A stretch of 44,689 bases of DNA, from the NCBI GenBank assembly GCA_017643305.1, contig JAEPNQ010000023.1:1-44689 (forward strand). The letters run 5' to 3'. The DNA is from Marinibacterium sp. (GTDB lineage Bacteria > Pseudomonadota > Alphaproteobacteria > Rhodobacterales > Rhodobacteraceae). A program made the translations under genes and the position numbers. Position 1 is the first letter of the stretch. Each line of letters starts with the position of its first letter. Positions 1 through 7,504 of the stretch are shown here, one piece after another. The notes under the pieces were generated by a model, which was not told the origin of the DNA, searched no databases, and saw only the letters and a list, made by a program, of their open reading frames with translations.

Positions 1-912
1 CCGGCCCTGGAAGAGGTTCGCGTGGTTGTGGCCAGCGACCCGGCCACAGCCGCGTTGGCTTTTGAGGCAGGCGAGGTTGATCTTGTGATCAATTATCCGG
101 AAACCGATTTTGAGCGTATTCAGGGAACCGGTGCGCAGGGGTTCTCTGCCCCGACAGCGCGGCTCTATTTCTACACGGTCAATGCGCAGAGCGGTCCGAT
201 GGCCAACCCGCTGATCCGCCGGGCCGTTTCCCATGCGATCGACCGCAGCGGCGTAGTCCTTGCAGCGCTGTCCGGTGTGGGCGGTGTTCCAGCCGGTACG
301 GTTTATCCGGCGGGCAAAGGTTGGGCGGCAAATATACCCGCGCCCTACGACCCCGCGAAAGCCGAAGAGCTTCTGATGCAGGCAGGCGCGGTCAAGGAAG
401 GCGGCACCTGGATGCTGGGCGGCGAGCCGCTAGAGATTGACATCGTGACCTATTGCTCTCGGGCGGCGCTGGCGCCGACAGCAGAACTGACACAGGCCTT
501 TCTGTCCGCCATTGGTGTGGGGAGTAACATCACAGTTGGCGAATGGGGGGCAAGCAACGGTGCGATTGCAGCGCGCGAGGCGGACCTGTTTCTGCAAGCT
601 TGGGTGACGACACCGCAGGGCGACCCGGGCGCGGTTTTGGAGACTTGGCTGAAGTCTGACGGTGGCTCCAACTCCGGCAGATTTGCCAATGCCAGTCTGG
701 ATGAATTGCTGGACCAGGGTCGCCTTACCTTTGACCAAGAGGCACGCAAGGCGATCTACGATGAGGTTCAGGAGATCATTGCCGCAGAGGCCGCCATGAT
801 CCCTGTCTTTCATGTCAGTCAAACCAACGTGGGGGCACCTGGCCTGTCCGGCTATCGGGTGCATCCGACTGAAAACTACTGGATCACGCATGAGACGAAG
901 CTGACAGAATGA
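1..912 (+). CDS. ABC transporter substrate-binding protein, family 5 (3' part)
   Basis: This is the C-terminal 303 residues of a periplasmic solute-binding protein of the dipeptide/oligopeptide/nickel class. The reading frame is open to the first base, so the N-terminus and signal peptide lie outside the window. Family-5 hallmarks are visible: a YFYTVNAQSGP stretch followed by NPLIRRAVSHAIDR, the usual hinge segment where homologues read 'D.RVRqAi..AiDR', then PYDPAKAEELL. The stop overlaps the next ATG (ATGA), so it is the first visible gene of an operon with two ATPases and two permeases. The substrate cannot be read from the sequence; peptides, nickel or a metal-chelator complex are all possible. 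Confidence 0.9.
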   Translation, partial: PALEEVRVVVASDPATAALAFEAGEVDLVINYPETDFERIQGTGAQGFSAPTARLYFYTVNAQSGPMANPLIRRAVSHAIDRSGVVLAALSGVGGVPAGTVYPAGKGWAANIPAPYDPAKAEELLMQAGAVKEGGTWMLGGEPLEIDIVTYCSRAALAPTAELTQAFLSAIGVGSNITVGEWGASNGAIAAREADLFLQAWVTTPQGDPGAVLETWLKSDGGSNSGRFANASLDELLDQGRLTFDQEARKAIYDEVQEIIAAEAAMIPVFHVSQTNVGAPGLSGYRVHPTENYWITHETKLTE

Positions 913-1592
913 CACTGAAAGCAACCGGCCTGAGCGCGGTGCGTTTGGGCCGAACCATTCTTCATCCGACATCTTTGGAGATTGAACCACGAGGCCGCAT
1001 TGGCCTCGTCGGCGTGTCGGGGTCCGGGAAATCCACGCTGGGCCATGTCCTGGTCGATGATTTGAAAGCGCAGGGGGCCAGCGTCGCCCACGTACCGCAA
1101 AGCCCTGCAGAGGCGCTGGACCCGCTCCGGTCCATGGCGTTTCATTGGCGTGAGGCGGAGGTGGCAGTGGGGCTTGTCCCGGGTGCGGCGGATCAGGCGG
1201 GATTGTTTCAGGCGCTCCGTATCGAAGGCGGAGATTTGCGTAAGCGTCCTTGGGGGTGGAGCCGGGGCATGCAGCAGCGCTTTGTCATGGCCATGGCCCT
1301 GATCGGCAGCCCGGATCTGATTGTTCTGGATGAACCAACTTCCGCGCTAGACCCCGTCGTGGCTGCCGCAACAATGGAGTTGCTCAGCACGTTTCTGGAT
1401 GACAAGGAAACAAGCATGATCCTCATCACCCACGATCTTGGGCTGGCCGCGCGCTGGGTAGATAGGTTGATGGTGATGGATGCCGGTCGATTGGTGGAAC
1501 AGGGCAGGACTGCGGATATTCTGGAACGCCCACAAACAAGATCGGCCAAGGCTCTGTCCGCCCATCGCAACTGGTTGGCGCTGCCATGTTGA
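909..1592 (+). CDS. ABC transporter ATP-binding protein (DppD/NikD-like)
   Basis: A 227-residue nucleotide-binding subunit. Walker A is GVSGSGKST at residues 35-43, a Q-loop glutamine is in HVPQSP (about 61-66), Walker B is LIVLDEP with D141/E142, and the switch histidine is H175 in LITHD. The signature motif is degenerate: SRGMQQR stands where LSGGQ.QR is usual. It is shorter than typical DppD (about 320 aa) because it lacks the C-terminal oligopeptide-transporter extension, as in NikD-type subunits. Start ATG overlaps the binding-protein stop by 4 nt, and its own end overlaps the next ATPase by 7 nt. It should energise the permeases downstream, one of which is broken. Confidence 0.92.
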   Translation: MTLKATGLSAVRLGRTILHPTSLEIEPRGRIGLVGVSGSGKSTLGHVLVDDLKAQGASVAHVPQSPAEALDPLRSMAFHWREAEVAVGLVPGAADQAGLFQALRIEGGDLRKRPWGWSRGMQQRFVMAMALIGSPDLIVLDEPTSALDPVVAAATMELLSTFLDDKETSMILITHDLGLAARWVDRLMVMDAGRLVEQGRTADILERPQTRSAKALSAHRNWLALPC

Positions 1593-2311
1593 TGGTGAGC
1601 AATGTCCGTGTGAAAGGTAGAAATCGGGATAGGCTGCGCGATGTCTCGCTCGCCTTGTCTGCGGGCAGAACGCTGGCCGTTGTCGGCGAAAGCGGTGCGG
1701 GAAAATCCACATTGATTGCCGCGATCCTTGGTCTGCTGAAACCCTCGGAAGGCACGATCAGCTGGAATGGAGCACCGACGCGTGCCGTCCGTCCGGCACT
1801 GGTCATTCAGGAGCCACGCGCGGCCTTTAACCCGGTACTCAGCCTGCGCCGGTCCATAATGGAGCCGGTGGTAGCGCAAGGGATCGTGTTGACCGAAGGG
1901 CGGCTGCAGAGGCTGTGCGCGGGATTGGAGCTGCCCGAGGAAGTTCTGGACCGTCGTCCGGGCGAAGTATCCATTGGACAGGCCCAGCGTGCGGGCATAC
2001 TGAGGGCGTTGATCGCGGCGCCGCCCCTGATCCTTTTTGACGAACCGCTTTCTGCCCTGGATGCCGTGACGCAGAAGCATACAGCGCGACTCATCTTTGA
2101 TCTTCAGAAAGAAGAGGGCTTTGCGGCGCTCATTGTCACCCATGATCTTGGCTATGCGGTCGCGTATGGGGACCAGATTGCAGTTCTCAAAGCGGGCCGC
2201 ATCGAAGAAATCGCCGATGCCGATGTATTCGCCATTAACCCTCGGTCCGACTATTGCTGCAGCTTGCGGGATGCCGCCATTGCGCTTGGGTCGCTTGAGG
2301 TTGCGGCATGA
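1586..2311 (+). CDS. ABC transporter ATP-binding protein (DppF/NikE-like)
   Basis: Second ATPase of the operon, 241 residues. Walker A is GESGAGKST at 34-42, the Q-loop is VIQEPRAAFNP, the signature is SIGQAQR around 129-135 (LSGGQ variant), Walker B is LILFDEP with D152/E153, and the switch histidine is H186. The pairing of two short ATPases (227 and 241 aa) resembles nickel and metallophore importers more than long DppD/DppF pairs; that is an inference from length. It starts inside the preceding gene, and its stop overlaps the ATG of the permease at 2308 by 4 nt, so the set was translationally coupled. Confidence 0.92.
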   Translation: MLMVSNVRVKGRNRDRLRDVSLALSAGRTLAVVGESGAGKSTLIAAILGLLKPSEGTISWNGAPTRAVRPALVIQEPRAAFNPVLSLRRSIMEPVVAQGIVLTEGRLQRLCAGLELPEEVLDRRPGEVSIGQAQRAGILRALIAAPPLILFDEPLSALDAVTQKHTARLIFDLQKEEGFAALIVTHDLGYAVAYGDQIAVLKAGRIEEIADADVFAINPRSDYCCSLRDAAIALGSLEVAA

Positions 2312-3246
2312 TCAAGGGTGTTGGCGGGCTGTTGCTGCGGGCGCTTGTGGTGCTTTCTGGCATGGCGCTTCTGACCTTTGCCTTGCTCTGGAACGCACCG
2401 GGAGATCCCGCGCAGGCCATTGCGATGGCCCGTTTCGATGCGCTCTTGACGGATGATGTGATTGATCAGGTCCGTGGGGAAGTGGGGCTGAACCAATCCT
2501 TCTGGCATGCTTTTTGGGCGTGGCTTGGCCCACTGCTGACGCTGGATCTCGGCGTCTGGGCTGTGACAGGCCGCCCGGTCTGGCGGGACCTGAGCGCTGC
2601 GATTCTTTAAACTTTTCCGCTGGCTTTCGCAGCGCTTGGTGTCGGGCTTGCGGTTTCTGTTCCGCTGGCCATTCTTGCGACGCGACGCCCCGGCGGCTGG
2701 CTTGATCGGTTCGCCGTTGGCATCGCTTCGTTGGGAAATGCGATCCCCTCCTACTGGCTCGGCTTGATCCTGATCATGATCTTCGCGGTCAAACTTGCAT
2801 GGCTTCCCGCCGTTGGTGCCGCCACCCCTGCCCATGCAATCCTGCCCGCGCTGACCCTTGGCCTTGGGGTCGCGGCCTCGCTCACCCGGATCATCCGGTC
2901 TGGCATACTCGAAGCACGCAGCCGGCCATTTCTGCCCGCGTTCTGGCGGCGCAATGTGTCCCCGCGGGCTATTGGCCGCGATCACATCGCCCCCCACGCC
3001 GCGATACCGGTGATCACGGTTTTCGGGCTGGAACTCGCGTTTCTGCTCGAAGGGCTTGTCCTCGTTGAAGTGATCTTCGGTAGGCCTGGTCTGGGGTCTT
3101 TTCTGGTGCATGCGCTCCTTGCGCGGGACTTTGCGCATGTACAGGCCGTTGTCGTTTTGACCGCTCTTGTTTTCGTGACGATCAACTTGGTAATCGATCT
3201 GATCTACCGCATCGTTGATCCGAGGATCGGAGGGAGTGATGCGTAG
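2308..3246 (+). pseudogene. ABC permease, DppB/NikB type, interrupted by an in-frame TAA
   Basis: The frame reads as one inner-membrane permease of about 312 codons, but a TAA at 2608-2610 stops it after 100 residues. Downstream, the same frame continues without a gap (TFPLAFAALGVGLAVSVPL...) through IPSYWLGLILIM, the FGLELAFLLEGLVLVEVIF block and a C-terminal DPRIGG, all typical of DppB. A CAA-to-TAA transition would explain the stop. The cytoplasmic coupling loop (about 2923-2970) reads FLPAFWRRNVSPRAI rather than the usual A-R-A-x-G type pattern; the adjacent frame there reads ISARVLAAQ, so a compensated frameshift is possible but unproven. Re-initiation at 2731 would give only the C-terminal half. 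Probably non-functional. Confidence 0.85.
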
Positions 3247-4033
3247 TGTTCTGGTTCTTGCGACCGTCATGGTATTGCTCGCAGGCTTGGGGCCAGCGCT
3301 CGCGCCCTACGATCCGACGACAATCAACATTCCCAAACGTCTTTCTCCGCCAGGTGCGGAGTTTCTGCTGGGCACGGATGCGATGGGCCGGGATATCCTG
3401 TCGCGTCTTCCGCATGGTGCGCGCTGGTCGCTCGGGCTGGCTTTCCTGATCTCGGCTATCAGCCTCGGGATCGGCACCGACATTGGTTTGGTCGCCGCCC
3501 TGGGCGGGAAAACCGCCGACTGGGTCGTGATGCGCGCGACGGACACGTTTCTGGCATTTCCTGAACTTGTCGCAGCTATCGTCATTGCCGGGCTGATGGG
3601 TGCCGGTACCTGGAGCCTGATCTTTGCCCTCAGCGTCACAGGCTGGATGCGGTATGCTCGGGTTGCGCGGGGAATTGGACTGTCGGTGCGAAGCCGGGGC
3701 TACGTTGTGCAGGCCCGGCTGGTTGGCATGCCAAGTTGGTCCATCGCTCGCTGGCATTACCTGCCGTCGCTCATTCTGTCCCTGACTGTGGTGTGGACGG
3801 GTATGTTTGCGCGCGCGATCCTCGGCATCTCTGCTTTAGGCTTTCTGGGCTTTGGCGTGCAACCACCTAACCCTGAATGGGGTTCAATGCTTTTGGACGC
3901 ACGGGTCCACCTGCGGTCGACACCATTGCAGATGGTCTGGCCAGGGCTTGCCGTCGTCGTCTGCGTCCTTGCGATCAATCTGACGGGGGACGCGCTACGG
4001 GACGTCTTGGCAGACCGTGACACCCCGGAATGA
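3239..4033 (+). CDS. ABC transporter permease (DppC/NikC type)
   Basis: A 264-residue inner-membrane permease. The start is set at ATG 3239, preceded by AGGGAG, and it overlaps the end of the broken permease by 8 nt. Family features in order: N-terminal membrane anchor, APYDPTTIN, FLLGTDAMGRDILSRL (the classic 'GTD..GRD..SR' block), several membrane segments, the coupling loop YVVQARLVGMPSWSIARWHYLP around residue 160, and a C-terminal FLGFGVQPPNPEWGSML. The gene is intact, but its DppB-type partner is broken, so the transporter probably cannot assemble unless another permease substitutes. The stop overlaps the next ATG (ATGA). Confidence 0.92.
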   Translation: MRSVLVLATVMVLLAGLGPALAPYDPTTINIPKRLSPPGAEFLLGTDAMGRDILSRLPHGARWSLGLAFLISAISLGIGTDIGLVAALGGKTADWVVMRATDTFLAFPELVAAIVIAGLMGAGTWSLIFALSVTGWMRYARVARGIGLSVRSRGYVVQARLVGMPSWSIARWHYLPSLILSLTVVWTGMFARAILGISALGFLGFGVQPPNPEWGSMLLDARVHLRSTPLQMVWPGLAVVVCVLAINLTGDALRDVLADRDTPE

Positions 4034-4919
4034 GCGAGGTCGACCGCCCCAACCTGGGGATCAGTCTGCGTCTCCTTTCCGGCCTGCTGTTTGCAGGTAT
4101 GTTTGTCAGTGTGAAGGCCGTCAGTGAAGACGTCCCTCTTGGCCAGATCGTGTTCTTCCGGTCGCTCTTTGCGATCCTGCCATTGGTGTTTTTTCTCTGG
4201 GCCCGCGATGAATTTCCAAGCGGCTTGGCCACCAAACGCCCGGCTGCGCATTTTTTACGGGCCAGTTGCGGGGCACTTGCCCTGTTCGGATCCTTCGCCG
4301 CCATCGGCAGGCTCAACTTGGCTGAAGCTTTACTGATTGCGCAATTGTCGCCGATCCTGACGGCGTTTGGTGCCTTGATCTTTCTGTCCGAACGCTTGTC
4401 GAAATGGCGCATTTGGGGTCTGGCGCTTGGTTTTTTGGTGTTTGCGTGCTCGTCTGGCCTGAACTGGCAGCGCCCGATCAGCAAAGCGGTCGCTTGATCG
4501 GCTACATCATCGGTTTAGGCGCGGCTTTTTTAAGTGCGCTTGCTCTCATCATGGTGCGCAGCCTGAACAAGACCGAAAGCCCAGGCTCCATCGCGCTGTA
4601 TTTCGTTTTGGCGTCGATGATCGGCGGCCTCGCGACTTTGCCATGGGGGTGGATCATGCCGGACATGTCGAGCCTTGCGTGGCTGATCCTAACCGGTCTT
4701 TTTGGCGGGTTTGCGCATATCACGATGACATTGGCATTCCGCTATGCCGAAGCCTCCTGACTTGCGCCTTTTGAATACGTCGCCCTGCTTTGGCCGCTCC
4801 TTGCGGATTTGATCATCTTCAAACTGAGCCTGTCCATGAGCTTCCTGCTTGCCGCACCGTTAGTATTGGCGGGGGCAGCAAATGCGGCGGTAGAACCCGG
4901 AGCGCGAAAAGGCAATTGA
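4030..4919 (+). pseudogene. EamA/DMT-family transporter with a frameshift and a nonsense codon
   Basis: A ten-helix drug/metabolite exporter of about 296 codons, broken twice. The first frame (4030-4497) covers the N-terminal EamA repeat, including the Glu-rich loop LSPILTAFGALIFLSERL. Near 4431-4440 (TTTTTTGGTG) the homologous frame shifts: restoring one G gives LGFLGVCVLVWPEL and then GRLIGYIIGLGAAFLSA. The second frame meets TGA at 4758-4760; past it the family pattern continues as LAPFEYVALLWPLLADLIIF to 4919. TGG-to-TGA would explain the stop. The gene overlaps the ABC operon by 4 nt, so the exporter was once coupled to that importer, as in metallophore export/import systems. Very likely inactive. 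Confidence 0.85.
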
Positions 4920-4929
4920 GGTTGCTCTC

Positions 4930-5339
4930 TCAATCCCCTATTGGGCCACATTTGCGGTCGGGGCGGCATTCCTGATCGGCGTCGCAGAAATAGCCTTCGC
5001 CGCAGTAGGTTTTGCCCGCCGTGTAGCATTCATCGTCGAAACCGCATTTTTCGTCCGGGTCGCAGACCACTCCGCTGTCGCAGTGAGCGCCTGGACCCGT
5101 TGGAGGATAGGCCTGCGTTCTCAGTGCGCCGGGGCGATTGCGCCGATCTCTGCCATTTCGCGAGTGGGCGGGGCCAGATCTGCGCGGGAAAAGTCAAAAA
5201 GCCGTTTCAGTGCTGGGCCGGGGTAAGCGGCTGTCTGCGCCTGGGCCATGTTCGGAGCAATCAGAGCCTGCAGCCCAATCAGACAAAACAAAAGCATCAG
5301 GCGTCCCAGATCCACCCTCAACAGCCCCAAGTTAATCAT
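4930..5339 (-). pseudogene. Secreted cysteine-rich C-x5 repeat protein, frameshifted
   Basis: I do not recognise the family. The minus-strand frame from ATG 5337-5339 starts with a signal peptide (hydrophobic LMLLFCLIGLQALIA, cleavage near AQAQ), then about 40 residues, and stops at TGA 5121-5123. The adjacent frame continues immediately as TQAYPPTGPGAHC... with eight cysteines. Seven intervals run 5,5,5,7,5,5,5, meaning two tandem C-x5-C-x5-C-x5-C modules, ending at TGA 4930-4932. Adding one C to the CCCC run (plus-strand GGGG at 5131-5134) joins both parts into a 136-residue protein. The acidic, Cys-spaced tail suggests a disulfide-bonded or metal-binding periplasmic/extracellular protein. 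Confidence 0.7.
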
Positions 5340-5467
5340 TTTACTGGCTTTTTGTGAGCAAACGTCAGAGGTGCTGAAGCGAATTTCAACTTTTTGTTTT
5401 CTGGGGCGGTAGGAATGCGGCCATCGGGCCTGTTCCCCTCCCCGTGACGGAGGAGTACGGTCGCACT
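5340..5467. promoter_or_regulatory. Divergent intergenic region between Cys-rich pseudogene and UDG
   Basis: The 128-nt gap between two divergent genes must carry both promoters if they are transcribed. The only clear signal is GGAGGAG at 5449-5455, the likely ribosome-binding site for ATG 5468; it argues against the earlier in-frame GTG at 5444, which has no Shine-Dalgarno sequence. No confident -35/-10 pair was found. Confidence 0.4.
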
Positions 5468-6253
5468 ATGGAATCGCTTTCCGATAGTGACGCGGCGCTC
5501 GCCGCTCTGGCCTGGCAGATTGAGCTTGGCGCGACCGAAGCGATTGGGAATGCCCCGGTCGACCGGTATTCGCTCGCCGAGAAGGCCCTGGCAGCCCGTT
5601 CTGCGCCTTCCGCACAAAAAGCCCCTGTGGCCCCTAGCCCAGCGCGGGTATCGGCGGAGGTGGATGCAGTAGCCATTGCAAAGGCGGCGGTGTCTTCGGT
5701 TTCGACGCTGGAGGCGCTGCGCGACGCGATGGTTGGGTTCGAACATTGCGAACTGAAAAAAGGCGCGCGCAACACCGTGTTTGCCGATGGCATAGCCGGG
5801 TCGCGTGTGATGATCATCGGCGAGGCGCCAGGTCGGGATGAGGATCGCGAAGGCCGCCCTTTCGTAGGCCGCGCAGGCCAGTTGTTGGACCGGATGCTGG
5901 GGGCCATCGGGCTTGGCCGGGCCGAAAACGTTTACATCACCAACGTTTTGCCTTGGCGTCCGCCGCAGAACCGGGACCCCAAACCGGAGGAAATTGCAAT
6001 GCTGCGACCGTTTCTGGAACGGCACGTGGCGCTGGCGCAGCCGCAAGTTCTGGTTCTTATGGGCAATATCAGTTGCACCGCCGCGCTAGGGCGGCGGGGC
6101 ATTACGAGGATGCGCGGAAATTGGGAGGAGGCACTAGGCCTGCCCACCTTGCCAATGTTCCACCCGGCCTATTTATTGCGGAACCCGCAGGCCAAGCGCG
6201 AAGCCTGGGCGGACCTGCTGTCTTTGAACGCCAGACTGAAGGATCTTACGTGA
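5468..6253 (+). CDS. Uracil-DNA glycosylase, family 4-like
   Basis: A 261-residue DNA-repair enzyme that removes uracil from DNA to start base excision repair. Residues 118-139 carry the family-4 active-site block GEAPGRDEDREG...PFVGRAGQLL, followed by NVLPWRPPQNRDP (159-171) and the HPAYLL motif at 232-237. Family 4 usually holds a 4Fe-4S cluster through four cysteines. Here only C94 remains near the first pair, and W163 sits where 'CRPP' is normal, so the cluster is probably absent. Residues 40-75 are a low-complexity Ala/Pro linker. ATG 5468 is preferred because of its Shine-Dalgarno sequence. The stop overlaps the next gene (GTGA). Confidence 0.9.
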   Translation: MESLSDSDAALAALAWQIELGATEAIGNAPVDRYSLAEKALAARSAPSAQKAPVAPSPARVSAEVDAVAIAKAAVSSVSTLEALRDAMVGFEHCELKKGARNTVFADGIAGSRVMIIGEAPGRDEDREGRPFVGRAGQLLDRMLGAIGLGRAENVYITNVLPWRPPQNRDPKPEEIAMLRPFLERHVALAQPQVLVLMGNISCTAALGRRGITRMRGNWEEALGLPTLPMFHPAYLLRNPQAKREAWADLLSLNARLKDLT

Positions 6254-6843
6254 AGATTTTGGCATTTTCGGACCTGCACCTTTCGCGGTCCAAAGCGGCC
6301 GCCCTGGTGGAGGTAAGCGCGGAGGCCGATCTGGTGATCGGCGCGGGTGATTTCTGCAATATGCGGAAGGGCCTCGATGATGCGCTAGCACTGCTGCAGG
6401 GATTGGCTGCGCCAATGCTGGTGGTGCCAGGCAATGCCGAAAGCCCCGAGGAACTTAACGCCGCGCTGGGCGCAGGCGTGGAGAATATTCATGGTGTTTC
6501 GAAAGAGGTGTGTGGTCTGCGGTTCTTTGGGCTGGGCTGTGCAGTGCCCGTTACACCGTTTGGTGGCTGGTCGGTCGATTTGCCAGAACAGGACGCGGCT
6601 GATATCCTGGCCGGGTGCAAGGCGGCGGATGTGCTGGTGTTGCATTCCCCGCCCAAGGGCGTCGCAGACACGACCTCTATTGGCATGTCGGTGGGCTCCA
6701 CCGCGATCCGCGAGGCGATTGAACGGCTGCAACCCCGGCTGGCGGTTTGCGGCCATATTCACGACAGTTGGGGCGCCACCGGACAGATCGGGCAGACGCA
6801 GGTCGTAAATCTCGGCCCCACGCCCAACTGGTTTGAGCTTTGA
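6250..6843 (+). CDS. Metallophosphoesterase family protein
   Basis: A 197-residue calcineurin-like phosphoesterase starting at GTG 6250, which overlaps the glycosylase stop. Metal-binding motifs are in the family order: FSDLHLS near the N-terminus, GAGDF around residue 34, VVPGNAES (the usual GNHE position, with Ala for His), VLHSPP around 131, and VCGHIHDSWG around 168. These give the two-metal site for phosphomonoester or diester hydrolysis. The substrate is unknown. Close coupling to a DNA glycosylase and moaB is positional only and does not define a pathway. Confidence 0.85.
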   Translation: MKILAFSDLHLSRSKAAALVEVSAEADLVIGAGDFCNMRKGLDDALALLQGLAAPMLVVPGNAESPEELNAALGAGVENIHGVSKEVCGLRFFGLGCAVPVTPFGGWSVDLPEQDAADILAGCKAADVLVLHSPPKGVADTTSIGMSVGSTAIREAIERLQPRLAVCGHIHDSWGATGQIGQTQVVNLGPTPNWFEL

Positions 6844-6852
6844 GGAACGGAC

Positions 6853-7395
6853 ATGTCGCGTATTGATGACAGCAAAGAGTTCATCCCGATAAACATCGCA
6901 GTGCTGACCGTTTCGGACAGCCGCACACTGGCCGAGGACAAATCAGGCCAGACTCTGGTGGACCGGATCGAAGCCGCCGGGCACCAGATTGCAGCGCGCA
7001 CGATCCTGCATGACGAACGGGCTGAGATTTCCGCGCAACTGCGGGAATGGATCGCTGATCCTGGCGTGGACGTCGTGATTTCGACAGGCGGCACGGGTCT
7101 GACTGGCCGTGATGTGACGGTGGAGGCGCATCGTGATGTTTATGAAAAGGAAATCGATGCGTTTGGCACCGTGTTCACCATTGTGTCGATGCAGAAGATC
7201 GGAACATCTGCCGTGCAGTCCCGCGCAACGGGCGGTGTGGCCAATGGAACCTACCTGTTTGCGCTGCCTGGCAGTCCGGGCGCATGCAAGGACGCGTGGG
7301 ACGAAATCCTTTTGAAACAGTTGGATTATCGTCATCGACCATGTAACTTTGTTGAAATTTTGCCAAGATTGACCGAAGACCAGCGACGGAAATGA
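6853..7395 (+). CDS. moaB: Molybdenum cofactor biosynthesis protein B
   Basis: A 180-residue MogA/MoaB-fold protein of molybdenum cofactor synthesis, whose family adenylylates molybdopterin before metal insertion. The N-terminal VLTVSDSRT, the central VVISTGGTGLTGRDVT and the C-terminal LFALPGSPGACKDAW are the diagnostic blocks that form the molybdopterin pocket. It lies 9 nt after the phosphoesterase with GAGG upstream of ATG 6853, so it is probably in the same operon. The other cofactor genes in this window (mobA, mobB, moeA, fdhD) are 17 kb away. Confidence 0.93.
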   Translation: MSRIDDSKEFIPINIAVLTVSDSRTLAEDKSGQTLVDRIEAAGHQIAARTILHDERAEISAQLREWIADPGVDVVISTGGTGLTGRDVTVEAHRDVYEKEIDAFGTVFTIVSMQKIGTSAVQSRATGGVANGTYLFALPGSPGACKDAWDEILLKQLDYRHRPCNFVEILPRLTEDQRRK

Positions 7396-7424
7396 CTGTG
7401 CAATAGCGTTAGACCTTCTGTGAC

Positions 7425-7452
7425 TTGGCATTTTCGCACATTCACCTAGGTT
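7425..7452 (+). promoter_or_regulatory. Possible sigma70-type promoter for the RND efflux operon
   Basis: In the 109-nt gap after moaB, TTGGCA (7425-7430) and TAGGTT (7447-7452) are separated by 16 nt, a loose match to -35/-10 elements. It is followed by AAAGGG at 7491-7496, the likely ribosome-binding site for ATG 7505. No operator-like dyad was seen. Weak evidence. Confidence 0.3.
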
Positions 7453-7504
7453 TAAAGGGTCCCGCGGGGTGCATTCCGCCAGCGCGGTTGAAAGGGTCTT
7501 CGCC

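Noticed and set aside
2251-3270. 339-codon minus-strand open frame over the permease
   Set aside because: It is antisense to clear permease sequence, rich in Arg/Gln/Pro and without family features; a GC-rich shadow frame.
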